This document shows positions 49,337-56,567 of a stretch of 64,000 bases of DNA, piece after piece. Position numbers and translations under genes: made by a program. Below the pieces are notes generated by a model, which was not told where the DNA came from, searched no databases, and was given only the letters and a program-made list of their open reading frames with translations. How positions within the stretch are numbered: the stretch's first letter is position 1; every line of letters starts with the position of its first letter. Source of the stretch: Cohnella phaseoli (GTDB lineage: Bacteria; Bacillota; Bacilli; Paenibacillales; Paenibacillaceae); contig NZ_QRDZ01000002.1 of assembly GCF_003386235.1 (NCBI RefSeq), positions 248,001 through 312,000 on the forward strand. The letters run 5' to 3'.

Positions 49337-49939
49337 TTAAGCTTGCGGATTGTCGACAGCCGTCGGCTGGGTGATGACCCGGTCGACCAGACCGTAAGCG
49401 ACCGCTTCTTCCGCACTCATAAAGTTATCGCGGTCGGTGTCCCGTTCGATTTTCTCGTACGGCTGGCCGGTTCGCTCAACGTAGATCTGATTCAGCTTCT
49501 GCTTCGTCTTGACGATCCAATCCGCATGAATCTTAATATCCGATGCCTGACCTCTTACCCCGCCAAGCGGCTGATGAATCATGATCTCGCTGTTCGGAAG
49601 CGCAAAGCGCTTGCCGGGCGCGCCCGCCGTCAGGAGCAAAGAGCCCATGCTGGCGGCCATTCCTACGCAGATCGTGGATACGTCAGGCTTGATGAACTGC
49701 ATCGTATCGAAAATTCCCATGCCGGCCGTTACCGAGCCGCCCGGGGAGTTGATGTACAGATGAATATCCTTCTCCGGGTCTTCCGCCGCCAGGAATAACA
49801 GCTGAGCGATAATGAGATTGGCGACATCGTCGTCAATCGCGCTTCCGAGAAAAATAATGCGGTCCTTCAAGAGTCTTGAGTAGATGTCGTACGACCGCTC
49901 TCCGCGATTCGTTTGCTCGACGACCATAGGTACTAGCAT
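49337..49939 (-). CDS. clpP: ATP-dependent Clp protease proteolytic subunit ClpP
   Basis: 200 residues from ATG 49939 ([20 protein letters not shown]), preceded by AAAGGGG. Catalytic triad: Ser near 97 in GMAASMGS, His near 122 in IMIHQPLGG, Asp near 171 in [10 protein letters not shown]. Forms the tetradecameric chamber used by ClpX. Own promoter upstream; tig precedes it. Confidence 0.98.
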   Translation of the reverse strand: MLVPMVVEQTNRGERSYDIYSRLLKDRIIFLGSAIDDDVANLIIAQLLFLAAEDPEKDIHLYINSPGGSVTAGMGIFDTMQFIKPDVSTICVGMAASMGSLLLTAGAPGKRFALPNSEIMIHQPLGGVRGQASDIKIHADWIVKTKQKLNQIYVERTGQPYEKIERDTDRDNFMSAEEAVAYGLVDRVITQPTAVDNPQA

Positions 49940-49982
49940 GTTACCAACCCCTTTTCTCAATAGACGTTCGAATCTCGGTAAT

Positions 49983-50011
49983 AGTTTAACACGTTCAAAT
50001 CGGAATGTCAT
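49983..50011 (-). promoter_or_regulatory. Promoter of clpP
   Basis: Minus strand ATGACA, 17-base spacer, TAAACT, about 40 bases upstream of the start. I found no canonical CtsR box beside it. Confidence 0.55.
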
Positions 50012-50075
50012 GTTGACGGGCCGTTTTCGGGCTTTCGTCGTTCCAACTCTTGGCATTTCGTATGTATTCAGGGTG

Positions 50076-50106
50076 AAAAATAAGGCACGCGATTTGCACG
50101 TGCCTT
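50076..50106 (-). terminator. Terminator after tig
   Basis: Minus strand AAGGCACG and CGTGCCTT form the stem around nine bases, followed by ATTTTTC. Confidence 0.85.
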
Positions 50107-50122
50107 GTCTTTGTTGCGCAGA

Positions 50123-51412
50123 TTACTCGGATTTGCTGTTTTCTACGAGGAACTTCACGGCTTTGCGAACTTTGAGATCCGCATTCAGGTTGTCCAGGTA
50201 GCCGTTCGCGGAGAAAATGCCGCGAAGCTCATCCGCAGGACGATTGTAAAGCTTCGACAGGTTGTCAAGCTCTTCGTTTACGTCCTCTTCGGACACTTCC
50301 AGGTTTTCCGCTTTGGCGATTTCTTCAAGCACAAGGTTGCTGCGAACGCGCTTCTCGGCGTCGCCGCGCATTTGCCCTTTCAGGGCCGCTTCGTCCTGGC
50401 CGCTGAACTGGTAGTACAGGTCGAGCGTCATGCCTTGCTGGCGCAGACGATTTTCGAAATCCTTCAGCATAGCGCCGATCTCGGTCTCGAGCATCACTTC
50501 CGGAACTTCCAGCTCGGCCGCTTCCGCCGCTTTGTCGACGATCGCCGTCTCGCGAGCCGCTTCGGCGTCCTTCGTTTTACGCTCGCCTAGCTTGTTAGAC
50601 AGATCGGCTTTGAACTCGTCCAGCGTGTCGAACTCGCTTACGTCTTTGGCGAATTCGTCGTCGAGCGTCGGCAGGTTTTTACGCTTGATCTCATGCAGCT
50701 TCACTTTGAACACGACCGCTTTGCCGGCCAGGTTCTCCGCTTGATAGTTTTCAGGGAAGGTAACGTCGATGTCCTTCTCTTCCGCGATGTTCAGGCCGAC
50801 AACTTGGTCCTCGAAGCCCGGAATGAACGAGCCGGAGCCGAGTTCCAGAGAATGCTTCTCGCCTTTGCCGCCTTCGAACGGTACGCCGTCGAGGAAGCCT
50901 TCGAAATCGATGGAAGTGAAGTCGCCCAGTTGAGCCGGACCTTCGTCAACGACGACCAGCTCCGCGTGACGCTGTTGCAGACGCTCAAGCTCCGCGTTCA
51001 CTTCTTCTTCCGTTACTTCCGCGCTCTCTACAGGGACGACTACGCCCTTGTATTCGCCCAGCTTCACTTCCGGCTTTACCGGAACTTTCGCTTTGAACTT
51101 GAAGGATTGGCCTTTAGCGAATTGCTCTACGTCGATATCCGGACGATCGATCGGCTCGATGCCGACTTCGTCGATTGCCTTCGTGTACACTTCAGGAAGC
51201 AAAATGTCGATCGCGTCCTGATACAAGCTTTCAACGCCGAAACGAGCTTCGAAAATCGCGCGCGGCACTTTGCCTTTGCGGAAGCCCGGTACGTTTACTT
51301 TCTGAACGACCTTGCGGAATGCTTTGTCCAATGCCAGAGTGACTTGCTCCGCGTCCACTTCAACTTCAAGAACGCCGAGGTTCTTCTCTATTTTTTCCCA
51401 ATTTGCTGTCAT
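50123..51412 (-). CDS. tig: Trigger factor
   Basis: 429 residues from ATG 51412 (MTANWEKIEKNLGVLEVEVD), after GGAGGGG. N-terminal ribosome-binding domain with NVPGFRKGKVPRAIFE, central FKBP-type PPIase domain (about 150-245, GDFTSIDFEGFLDGVPFEGG), and a C-terminal helical chaperone domain. Ribosome-associated folding chaperone. Located upstream of clpP-clpX, the common bacterial order. Confidence 0.98.
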   Translation of the reverse strand: MTANWEKIEKNLGVLEVEVDAEQVTLALDKAFRKVVQKVNVPGFRKGKVPRAIFEARFGVESLYQDAIDILLPEVYTKAIDEVGIEPIDRPDIDVEQFAKGQSFKFKAKVPVKPEVKLGEYKGVVVPVESAEVTEEEVNAELERLQQRHAELVVVDEGPAQLGDFTSIDFEGFLDGVPFEGGKGEKHSLELGSGSFIPGFEDQVVGLNIAEEKDIDVTFPENYQAENLAGKAVVFKVKLHEIKRKNLPTLDDEFAKDVSEFDTLDEFKADLSNKLGERKTKDAEAARETAIVDKAAEAAELEVPEVMLETEIGAMLKDFENRLRQQGMTLDLYYQFSGQDEAALKGQMRGDAEKRVRSNLVLEEIAKAENLEVSEEDVNEELDNLSKLYNRPADELRGIFSANGYLDNLNADLKVRKAVKFLVENSKSE

Positions 51413-51474
51413 ATTATGCTTTCCCCTCCGTAACATCTTGCCGCTGCGATGCGACAAATCACATAAACCATTCC

Positions 51475-51503
51475 ATTATAGAACAACATTGCGCTCGGTT
51501 CAA
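51475..51503 (-). promoter_or_regulatory. Promoter of tig
   Basis: Minus strand TTGAAC, 17-base spacer, TATAAT, about 60 bases before the start. Confidence 0.8.
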
Positions 51504-51538
51504 GGCACAAACCGTTATAATCCTTCATCGATCGGTAA

Positions 51539-52462
51539 TTAATCCGTAATTTGCGGCTCCATCGCATAGCTTCTAAGCCAGCGCAGCGCCTGCTCGTAAC
51601 GAAAGCGCAGCTCATCGGTAATGCCGTACTGCTCTCTGATGCCTTCATCGTTCATCTTCGCGTGCAGCCTCTCCATCAACAGTTGGTGAAGCGCGGCCGC
51701 CCAGACGTCCGAGGAGCCGTCGTCGTCCTCGGCCATGCTTTTGAACATCGGCGTCCCGTAGGCCAATTCGGCGCAATCCTTCCACGTCTCTTCCGCGAAG
51801 TAGGAAAGAGTCGGGTCCGACACCTCCGCCGACTGCTTCACCCGTTCCAGCGCCTGATGCATCCCTTGGGGAAACTCCGCGAAGCTTAACGGCGTATCCG
51901 CCGCCTCCACGGTCAAGCTCTCTCCGTCTCTCCAGAACGCTACGGGCCCGCTTCCACCCTGTTTCCGGATCGCCTGTAATGCGCGAAACTGCACGGGGGC
52001 GATATATTCCTCGCGGGCTAGCCACTGTCTGAGAGAGCTGTCGATGTCCGGATGAAAAAGATGCTGCAATTGCGCCAAAATGAGCATCTGCTGACCCGGG
52101 TCGTCGCCGTTGTGCAAGGAAGCCAGCAGCTCAGGTATGTAATTGACATCCGATTGGGTACGCTCCGCCAATCTGCGCTTGAAAATTTCCTCTTCGCCTT
52201 CGTCTTCCTGCTCGTCGCCCTGCATCCATGCCTCGTAATCCAAATCTCCCTCGGCTGTAGGGAACGCGGCGTCGAGCCACCCGAGCAGCGCCTGCCATTC
52301 CGTATGATGCCGCTCCGCTTCCCCCCTGCATTGAAGCAGGAAGCCGAGCAGCGCTTTGGCTTCGCCGTAACGCTCCGTTTCCAGCATTTTCGTCAGCTGT
52401 ATTTGATAATAATCCAGCGTTTTCGGAAACAGCACCAGATTATCTTTCGGTTGATCCGTCAT
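51539..52462 (-). CDS. YsoA-like hypothetical protein
   Basis: 307 residues from ATG 52462 (MTDQPKDNLVLFPKTLDYYQ), after GGTGGAGGAG. Rich in helical, acidic segments (GDEQEDEGEEEIFKRRLAE) and pairs of helices that resemble TPR-like or HEAT-like repeats. In B. subtilis the TPR protein YsoA is immediately upstream of tig, so this is probably its counterpart. Function unknown; the position suggests a link to protein quality control but nothing in the sequence proves it. Confidence 0.75.
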   Translation of the reverse strand: MTDQPKDNLVLFPKTLDYYQIQLTKMLETERYGEAKALLGFLLQCRGEAERHHTEWQALLGWLDAAFPTAEGDLDYEAWMQGDEQEDEGEEEIFKRRLAERTQSDVNYIPELLASLHNGDDPGQQMLILAQLQHLFHPDIDSSLRQWLAREEYIAPVQFRALQAIRKQGGSGPVAFWRDGESLTVEAADTPLSFAEFPQGMHQALERVKQSAEVSDPTLSYFAEETWKDCAELAYGTPMFKSMAEDDDGSSDVWAAALHQLLMERLHAKMNDEGIREQYGITDELRFRYEQALRWLRSYAMEPQITD

Positions 52463-52534
52463 GTGGGCAGTTCTCCTCCACCTGTACCGGCATTTGAAAC
52501 GCACATCGTCTGCAAAATTATAGCATGAACGCAT

Positions 52535-52758
52535 TCTAAAAGAAAAAATCGCTTTAGGACGTGTCTGAAAACCCGCTCAGGGGCACCTTTCACCGCCTTT
52601 TCGCCCCTTGCTGCGTCACTTTTGCTTGACGAACCTCCGGTTCGGCATTCATTTTTCGCGCAGCCTGCCGGCATATATGACGAAGCCGTCGAATTGGCGT
52701 GGGCTGACGTGGATTATTTGCAATCTGTGCGAATGCACTGGCCGTATATTGGCCTCCA
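52535..52758. other. Intergenic segment, possible decayed mobile-element end
   Basis: No gene is supported here. The stretch beginning GGACGTGTCTGAAAACC (52558) looks like the end of an insertion element, and CGAACCTCCGGTTCG (about 52628-52642) is a short palindrome, but no second end or transposase fragment is seen. Confidence 0.25.
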
Positions 52759-52767
52759 CATAAGCTA
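52759..52767 (+). promoter_or_regulatory. Sigma-K-like -10 element of the yjcZ-type gene
   Basis: CATAAGCTA matches the sigma-K -10 pattern CATANNNTA exactly, about 39 bases upstream of the start codon. The -35 (AC) is not well spaced. Confidence 0.4.
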
Positions 52768-52805
52768 TCACATGACTTCAATCTTCGCAGTTGGGTGGTG
52801 ATTGC

Positions 52806-52940
52806 ATGAGTTACCCGGTTGGAGGCGCAGGCGTTGGTCCTTGCTACGGCGGCGGCGGCGGCATGGGCGCGGCAGCATTCGCGCTGGTGTTGTTTATCCT
52901 TCTCGTCATTATCTTGCGTGCCGGTGCTGGCATCTGGTAA
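52806..52940 (+). CDS. YjcZ-family sporulation peptide
   Basis: 44 residues. Short Gly-rich N-terminus (MSYPVGGAGVGPCYGGGGG) and one C-terminal hydrophobic helix (AFALVLFILLVIIL) ending RAGAGIW. This is the pattern of the small YjcZ/YosA-type proteins found in spores of Bacilli. GGTGGTG lies five bases before the ATG. A sigma-K-like -10 upstream and a strong terminator downstream frame it as a single-gene unit. Confidence 0.82.
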   Translation: MSYPVGGAGVGPCYGGGGGMGAAAFALVLFILLVIILRAGAGIW

Positions 52941-53013
52941 GAGCTACACCTCCCAATCGCCGCAGATGACGACTCTAATTCCACTCTAGATGGCGAATGT
53001 TGCTTCTGCTGAG

Positions 53014-53050
53014 AACCCCCGCCGCGGCGACTGCCGCAGCGGGGGTTTTC
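53014..53050 (+). terminator. Terminator after the yjcZ-type gene
   Basis: AACCCCCGC and GCGGGGGTT form the stem around a GC-rich 16-base loop, followed by TTC on the plus strand. Confidence 0.75.
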
Positions 53051-53124
53051 TGCAACATGCAACTATTCGCGCGCCAAATCGTACATAACTATATACGATT
53101 CCCCCAGCAAAGGAGCTGTTGAAT

Positions 53125-53328
53125 ATGAGATTTAGAGCCGACGGCGCAATGATTGTCTGTCCCTGCTGCAGGAACGACACTTTCGATAAAGATTACAGAC
53201 AGCTCAACTCAAGAGGGGCTACCTTCTTCGGCTTGGATTGGGCGAACCGGAACGCCACGATTCTTGTCTGCCAGCGCTGCACGCATATTGCCTGGTTCAT
53301 GTCCGAGCCCGAGCGTTGGGACGATTAG
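53125..53328 (+). CDS. Small zinc-ribbon protein
   Basis: 67 residues from ATG 53125, preceded by AAGGAG. Two CxxC pairs, CPCC near residue 13 and CQRC near 50, should bind one zinc. The spacing and the LNSRGATFFGLDW middle are like small zinc-ribbon proteins of unknown function in Bacilli. A 14-bp hairpin follows. Confidence 0.75.
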   Translation: MRFRADGAMIVCPCCRNDTFDKDYRQLNSRGATFFGLDWANRNATILVCQRCTHIAWFMSEPERWDD

Positions 53329-53377
53329 CTGCCGCCGTCACGATCCCGTTGCCGTCCGTCCCAGAGCGCAACAAGGA

Positions 53378-53417
53378 AAGAAGCCCATACCTTCGCTCAG
53401 AAGGGTATGGGCTTCTT
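53378..53417. terminator. Hairpin between the zinc-ribbon gene and tRNA-Arg
   Basis: AAGAAGCCCATACC and GGTATGGGCTTCTT are perfect 14-bp arms around 12 bases. T-rich flanks are short on both sides, so it could end the tRNA transcript (minus) and the zinc-ribbon gene (plus). Confidence 0.7.
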
Positions 53418-53449
53418 ATGTATCGTCCAAACGAATGTGTCTTCGTAAA

Positions 53450-53526
<77 letters not shown>

Positions 53527-53695
53527 ACGCAAAAAGTATATTAGCATATAAAGGGATGTCGCGCAACCCTTTTTTGTCGCCTATTTTTGTTCCAGGGTAC
53601 AGACGGAGGCCCTTTATTCCCGCTAAAGATTTGAAATTGCTCCCCTAACAAGCTAAGATCATTTAAGAATGTTAAAGAAAATGAAGGTGATCATG

Positions 53696-54259
53696 ATGAC
53701 CATTCGAGCAGCCGGCGAGCGCGACGCATCGTCCCTCGCCCGCCTTATCCTGCTGGCTATACAGGATATCGCTTACCAACTGACAGGGGAATCCTCCGAA
53801 CGAGACGTCTTGCGTCAGCTGGAAGCGTTCATCGACGCTGAAGGCAACCGTTTTAGCCGTTCCTGCATTCTGGCGAAAGTAGAAAACGGCATTCCCGTCG
53901 GGATGATTTTGTGTTATCACGGCAGCGACGCCGAGCGGCTTTACAAACCCGTTCTGGAGCATCTCAGCCGCAAGAGCGGAAATCCGGCGATTACGATCGA
54001 TGACGAAGCGGATGAGGACGAGTATTACATCGACGCGATCGCCGTCGACCCTTCGCAGCAAGGCAAAGGATATGCCAAACAGCTCATCGCGGCGGCCGAA
54101 AACAGAGCCAGGGAGCTGGGCCACGACAAAATCGCCTTAAACGTCGATCAGACGAACGAAGGCGCGCACGCTCTATATGTTAAACTTGGCTACCGTGCGG
54201 ACAAGGAAATCAAGATTCATGACAAACCCTTTTGGCACATGGTCAAAAGCCTGTCTTAA
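53696..54259 (+). CDS. GNAT-family N-acetyltransferase
   Basis: 187 residues from ATG 53696. Acetyl-CoA-binding motif A: IAVDPSQQGKGYAKQLIAAA, followed by NEGAHALYVKLGYR, both typical of GNAT enzymes. N-terminus TIRAAGERDASSLARLI. Substrate unknown. AAGGTG lies six bases upstream of the start. The next gene begins 19 bases later. Confidence 0.9.
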   Translation: MTIRAAGERDASSLARLILLAIQDIAYQLTGESSERDVLRQLEAFIDAEGNRFSRSCILAKVENGIPVGMILCYHGSDAERLYKPVLEHLSRKSGNPAITIDDEADEDEYYIDAIAVDPSQQGKGYAKQLIAAAENRARELGHDKIALNVDQTNEGAHALYVKLGYRADKEIKIHDKPFWHMVKSLS

Positions 54260-54278
54260 CCTTGGAGGAGAGATCGGA

Positions 54279-54701
54279 ATGTGGCTAATCTATGCACTGC
54301 TATCCGCCGCGACGGCGGCCCTCGTCGCCGTCTTCGGCAAAATCGGATTAAAGGATGTCGATGCCAACTCGGCAACGGCTATCCGCGCGGTCATTATGGC
54401 GCTTTTCCTGCTCGGTGTCGTCGTTGTTCAAGGAAAGTTCACTCAGCTCGGCGAAATTTTCACGCAAAAAAAGGCGCTGTCGTTTATCGTGCTCAGCGGG
54501 GTAGCCGGGGCACTGTCGTGGCTGTTTTATTTTCTGGCCCTTAAGGGGGGGAAGGTGTCCCAGGTCGGACCGATCGACAAGCTCAGCGTTGTGCTGGCCG
54601 TGCTGCTCGCCTTTTTCTTTCTTGGAGAACGAATTTCATGGATCAATTCGGCCGGCGTCGCATTAATCGCCATCGGCGCCATTCTCGTAGCTTGGAAATA
54701 G
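54279..54701 (+). CDS. Half-size EamA-like membrane transporter
   Basis: 140 residues with about five hydrophobic helices and the EamA pattern: LLSAATAALVAVFGKIGLK at the start and LKGGKVSQVGPIDKLSVVLA, FFLGERISW in the C-terminal half. Full EamA proteins have two such repeats; this single-repeat type probably dimerises. GGAGGAGAG precedes the ATG. Follows the GNAT gene in an apparent operon; convergent with the DeoR gene (three bases between stops). Confidence 0.85.
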   Translation: MWLIYALLSAATAALVAVFGKIGLKDVDANSATAIRAVIMALFLLGVVVVQGKFTQLGEIFTQKKALSFIVLSGVAGALSWLFYFLALKGGKVSQVGPIDKLSVVLAVLLAFFFLGERISWINSAGVALIAIGAILVAWK

Positions 54702-54704
54702 TCC

Positions 54705-55490
54705 TTATTCGGCTTTAATCCATGTGACCTGTTTCGCCTTCAGGGCAGATTTCCACTCCGGAGGAGCGGAGACGTCGCTGACGACAAGATCGATATCCTG
54801 CAGATCGGAAATCTTGAACAGTTGGGCCTGGCCAAACTTCGTCTTGTCGGCTACGACGATCGTCTGCTTCGCATGTTCGATGATTTTACGGGCAAGCACG
54901 CCTCTCGGAGTGTCAAAGCCTGTCAGCCCACGTTCGACCGTTAACCCGTCCACGGAGATAAAAGCCTTGTCGGAATAAAACAACTCGGCCATCCGGACTG
55001 CGACCGTTCCGGTCGAACGGGACTGCGACGCATCGATCTCCCCACCGATGAAATAAATTTTGCCGCTGAACAAACCTCGGTTCGCATAGTCGATCAGCTT
55101 GCACATGCCGGCGACGCAGATCGTCAACACCGTAATATTTTTTTTACCCAGTATGCCGTCAATCATTGGCAGCGTTGTCGTACCGTCGTCGATAAAGATG
55201 ACGTCTCCGTCTTCCACAAGAGTCGCCGCAGCCAAGCCGATTCTGCGCTTCTCCTCGGAATTGATCGCCTCCCGCTTCTGATAGGCCGGCTCCTCTCGGG
55301 ATTCATCCAGCTTCAGCGCCCCGCCGTAGACGCGTTTCAGCTTGTTGTCCGCCTCGAGCTCCTCCAAATATTTGCGAATCGTCTCCGACGATACCTTCAG
55401 CTCGTTGACGAGATCGAACGTTCTGACCTTTCCTTCCAAATTCAACTGCTGCAAAATGTAAGCTTTACGCTCTTCTCCGACTAATGACAC
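54705..55490 (-). CDS. DeoR-family transcriptional repressor
   Basis: 261 residues from GTG 55490, preceded by AGGAGGAG. N-terminal winged helix with TFDLVNELKVSSETIRKYL and a C-terminal DeoR-C sensor domain (DDGTTTLPMIDGI, GLTGFDTPRGVLARK, ADKTKFGQAQLF). DeoR proteins sense sugar phosphates; no sugar operon is adjacent, so its target is elsewhere or is itself. Confidence 0.9.
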   Translation of the reverse strand: MSLVGEERKAYILQQLNLEGKVRTFDLVNELKVSSETIRKYLEELEADNKLKRVYGGALKLDESREEPAYQKREAINSEEKRRIGLAAATLVEDGDVIFIDDGTTTLPMIDGILGKKNITVLTICVAGMCKLIDYANRGLFSGKIYFIGGEIDASQSRSTGTVAVRMAELFYSDKAFISVDGLTVERGLTGFDTPRGVLARKIIEHAKQTIVVADKTKFGQAQLFKISDLQDIDLVVSDVSAPPEWKSALKAKQVTWIKAE

Positions 55491-55570
55491 GCTATCTCCT
55501 CCTACTTTTAAACATCTACATATGTAAAAGGGTACACCAGCCGGGAAGAGCTGTAAATCGCCATAGTGCA

Positions 55571-55604
55571 AAGAAGCCGCCCAGCCCGTAAAGGGCGGAG
55601 CGGC
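55571..55604 (-). terminator. Hairpin after the 46-residue small gene
   Basis: Minus strand GCCGC and GCGGC close a stem with inner GCCC/GGGC, then TTCTTTG. Nine bases past the 46-codon gene's stop. Confidence 0.55.
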
Positions 55605-55612
55605 TCGCGAAG

Positions 55613-55753
55613 TCAGCCTCGTCTGATCCGGTCAAGTCTTTTCGGATTGTTCATCGCAGAATGGGCGATATTGTTTTTGAGCGTCTCCTCGACAAATTCC
55701 TCGCCCTTATGGGCGATTTGATTGCCTTTATTTTTCTTGAATTGGTCCGTCAC
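55613..55753 (-). CDS. Small hypothetical protein, 46 residues
   Basis: GTG start at 55753 with GGGGGAGG upstream. Sequence starts MTDQFKKNKGNQIAHKG and ends NNPKRLDRIRRG. Basic and hydrophilic, no membrane segment, no cysteine pairs. Not recognised. Follows the 109-residue gene by 19 bases on the same strand. Confidence 0.6.
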   Translation of the reverse strand: MTDQFKKNKGNQIAHKGEEFVEETLKNNIAHSAMNNPKRLDRIRRG

Positions 55754-55772
55754 CGCTGTCTCACCTCCCCCG

Positions 55773-56102
55773 CTACTGCAAAATGTTCATCGATTCGATG
55801 TGGTTTCTCGTCTCGTACGTGCCAAGCTCGTGCAGCATCCGGTAAATGTCTTTAAGCAGCGCATCGTAGGTCTCGTTTTGCGGCGAATCGGCGACCAGCG
55901 GAGAGCCGCTGTAATCGAAAATTTCGTCCTCATCCGCATCCTGGGCATCCTGGAACAGCTCTTCCAGCTTGTCGATCTCCGCTTCGGTAGCCCGAATCGC
56001 GAATTCGAAGGCGGCCGCCTCGGGATCCGTCAAAATTTGTCCAGGCCCCACCGCAACGTAGTAAGTTCTTTTGCCGTCCTCCGGCGTATCGGCGTCATTC
56101 AT
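55773..56102 (-). CDS. Hypothetical protein, 109 residues
   Basis: ATG at 56102 (MNDADTPEDGKRTYYVAVGPGQ), with AAAGGAG upstream. Acidic, mostly helical (ATEAEIDKLEELFQDAQDADE), with a short beta-type N-terminus. Not recognised. A longer in-frame start at 56171 is possible but has no ribosome site. Probably cotranscribed with the 46-residue gene. Confidence 0.65.
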   Translation of the reverse strand: MNDADTPEDGKRTYYVAVGPGQILTDPEAAAFEFAIRATEAEIDKLEELFQDAQDADEDEIFDYSGSPLVADSPQNETYDALLKDIYRMLHELGTYETRNHIESMNILQ

Positions 56103-56146
56103 GCGCGTCGGACTCCTTTCCCCCGCTGACGGGGCGTAGTCTCCGT

Positions 56147-56233
56147 CTATTTTCTCCCCGCGGACATACATCTTATGCCCTTTTTCGTCATATCCATCTG
56201 AATATGCTTCGAATGCCCTTTGATCGAAGGCAA
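56147..56233 (-). other. Possible mini-ORF adjoining the repeat region
   Basis: A TTG-initiated 28-codon frame (LPSIKGHSKHIQMDMTKKG then a short tail) ends at 56147-56149. The composition looks protein-like but there is no ribosome site, and its start coincides with the left end of the repeat. It could be a gene truncated by the repeat or chance. Confidence 0.25.
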
Positions 56234-56360
56234 GGAACTGAGGAACGGAGTGTAGGAAAACCTACATGAGTACCGGAAGGTCCGGCTGAGTTCAAGATTC
56301 GACGTCGAGTCTGCTTCATGGAATAGCATCGTGATCAAAATCGGACTTTTTGAACTACCT
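56233..56360 (+). repeat. Structured 128-bp direct repeat, copy A
   Basis: Begins AGGAACTGAGGAACGG and ends ACTTTTTGAACTACCT. Contains hairpins TGTAGG-AAAA-CCTACA and CCGGA-AGG-TCCGG inside a GAACT/AGTTC closing helix. Three mismatches to copy B over 128 bases; two of these break the GCTTC/GAAGC stem present in B. No left outer arm is present in front of it. Confidence 0.85.
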
Positions 56361-56370
56361 CAACAAATGA

Positions 56371-56545
56371 GAGTTCAAAAAGTTCGGTTTTCAGCACCGA
56401 GAAGGTTGGATGAAGCTAGGAACTGAGGAACGGAGTGTAGGAAAACCTACATGAGTACCGGAAGGTCCGGCTGAGTTCAAGATTCGATGTCGAGTCTGCT
56501 TCATGGAGAAGCATCGTGATCAAAATCGGACTTTTTGAACTACCT
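56371..56545 (+). repeat. Structured repeat, copy B with complete outer stem, leader of asnB
   Basis: The 128-bp core is 56418-56545, preceded by a left arm starting at 56371. Left GTTCAAAAAGT (56373-56383) can pair with right ACTTTTTGAAC (56530-56540), enclosing a multi-hairpin fold: CGG/CCG, GAACT/AGTTC with TGTAGG-AAAA-CCTACA and CCGGA-AGG-TCCGG, and CGATG...GCTTC-ATGGA-GAAGC-ATCG. It ends 22 bases before asnB. It may be a structured leader RNA, or a mobile repeat that landed there. Confidence 0.75.
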
Positions 56546-56567
56546 TTTAGAAAGGAGGGGGAGACCG

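Noticed and set aside
56226..56545. CRISPR array
   Set aside because: Only two long (128-bp) units with internal secondary structure and a single 57-base gap; no short repeats or regular spacers, no cas genes.
56371..56545. Reading the asnB leader as a T-box
   Set aside because: No GGTGG-ACC-CGG-type T-box sequence or specifier loop is present, unlike the valS leader.
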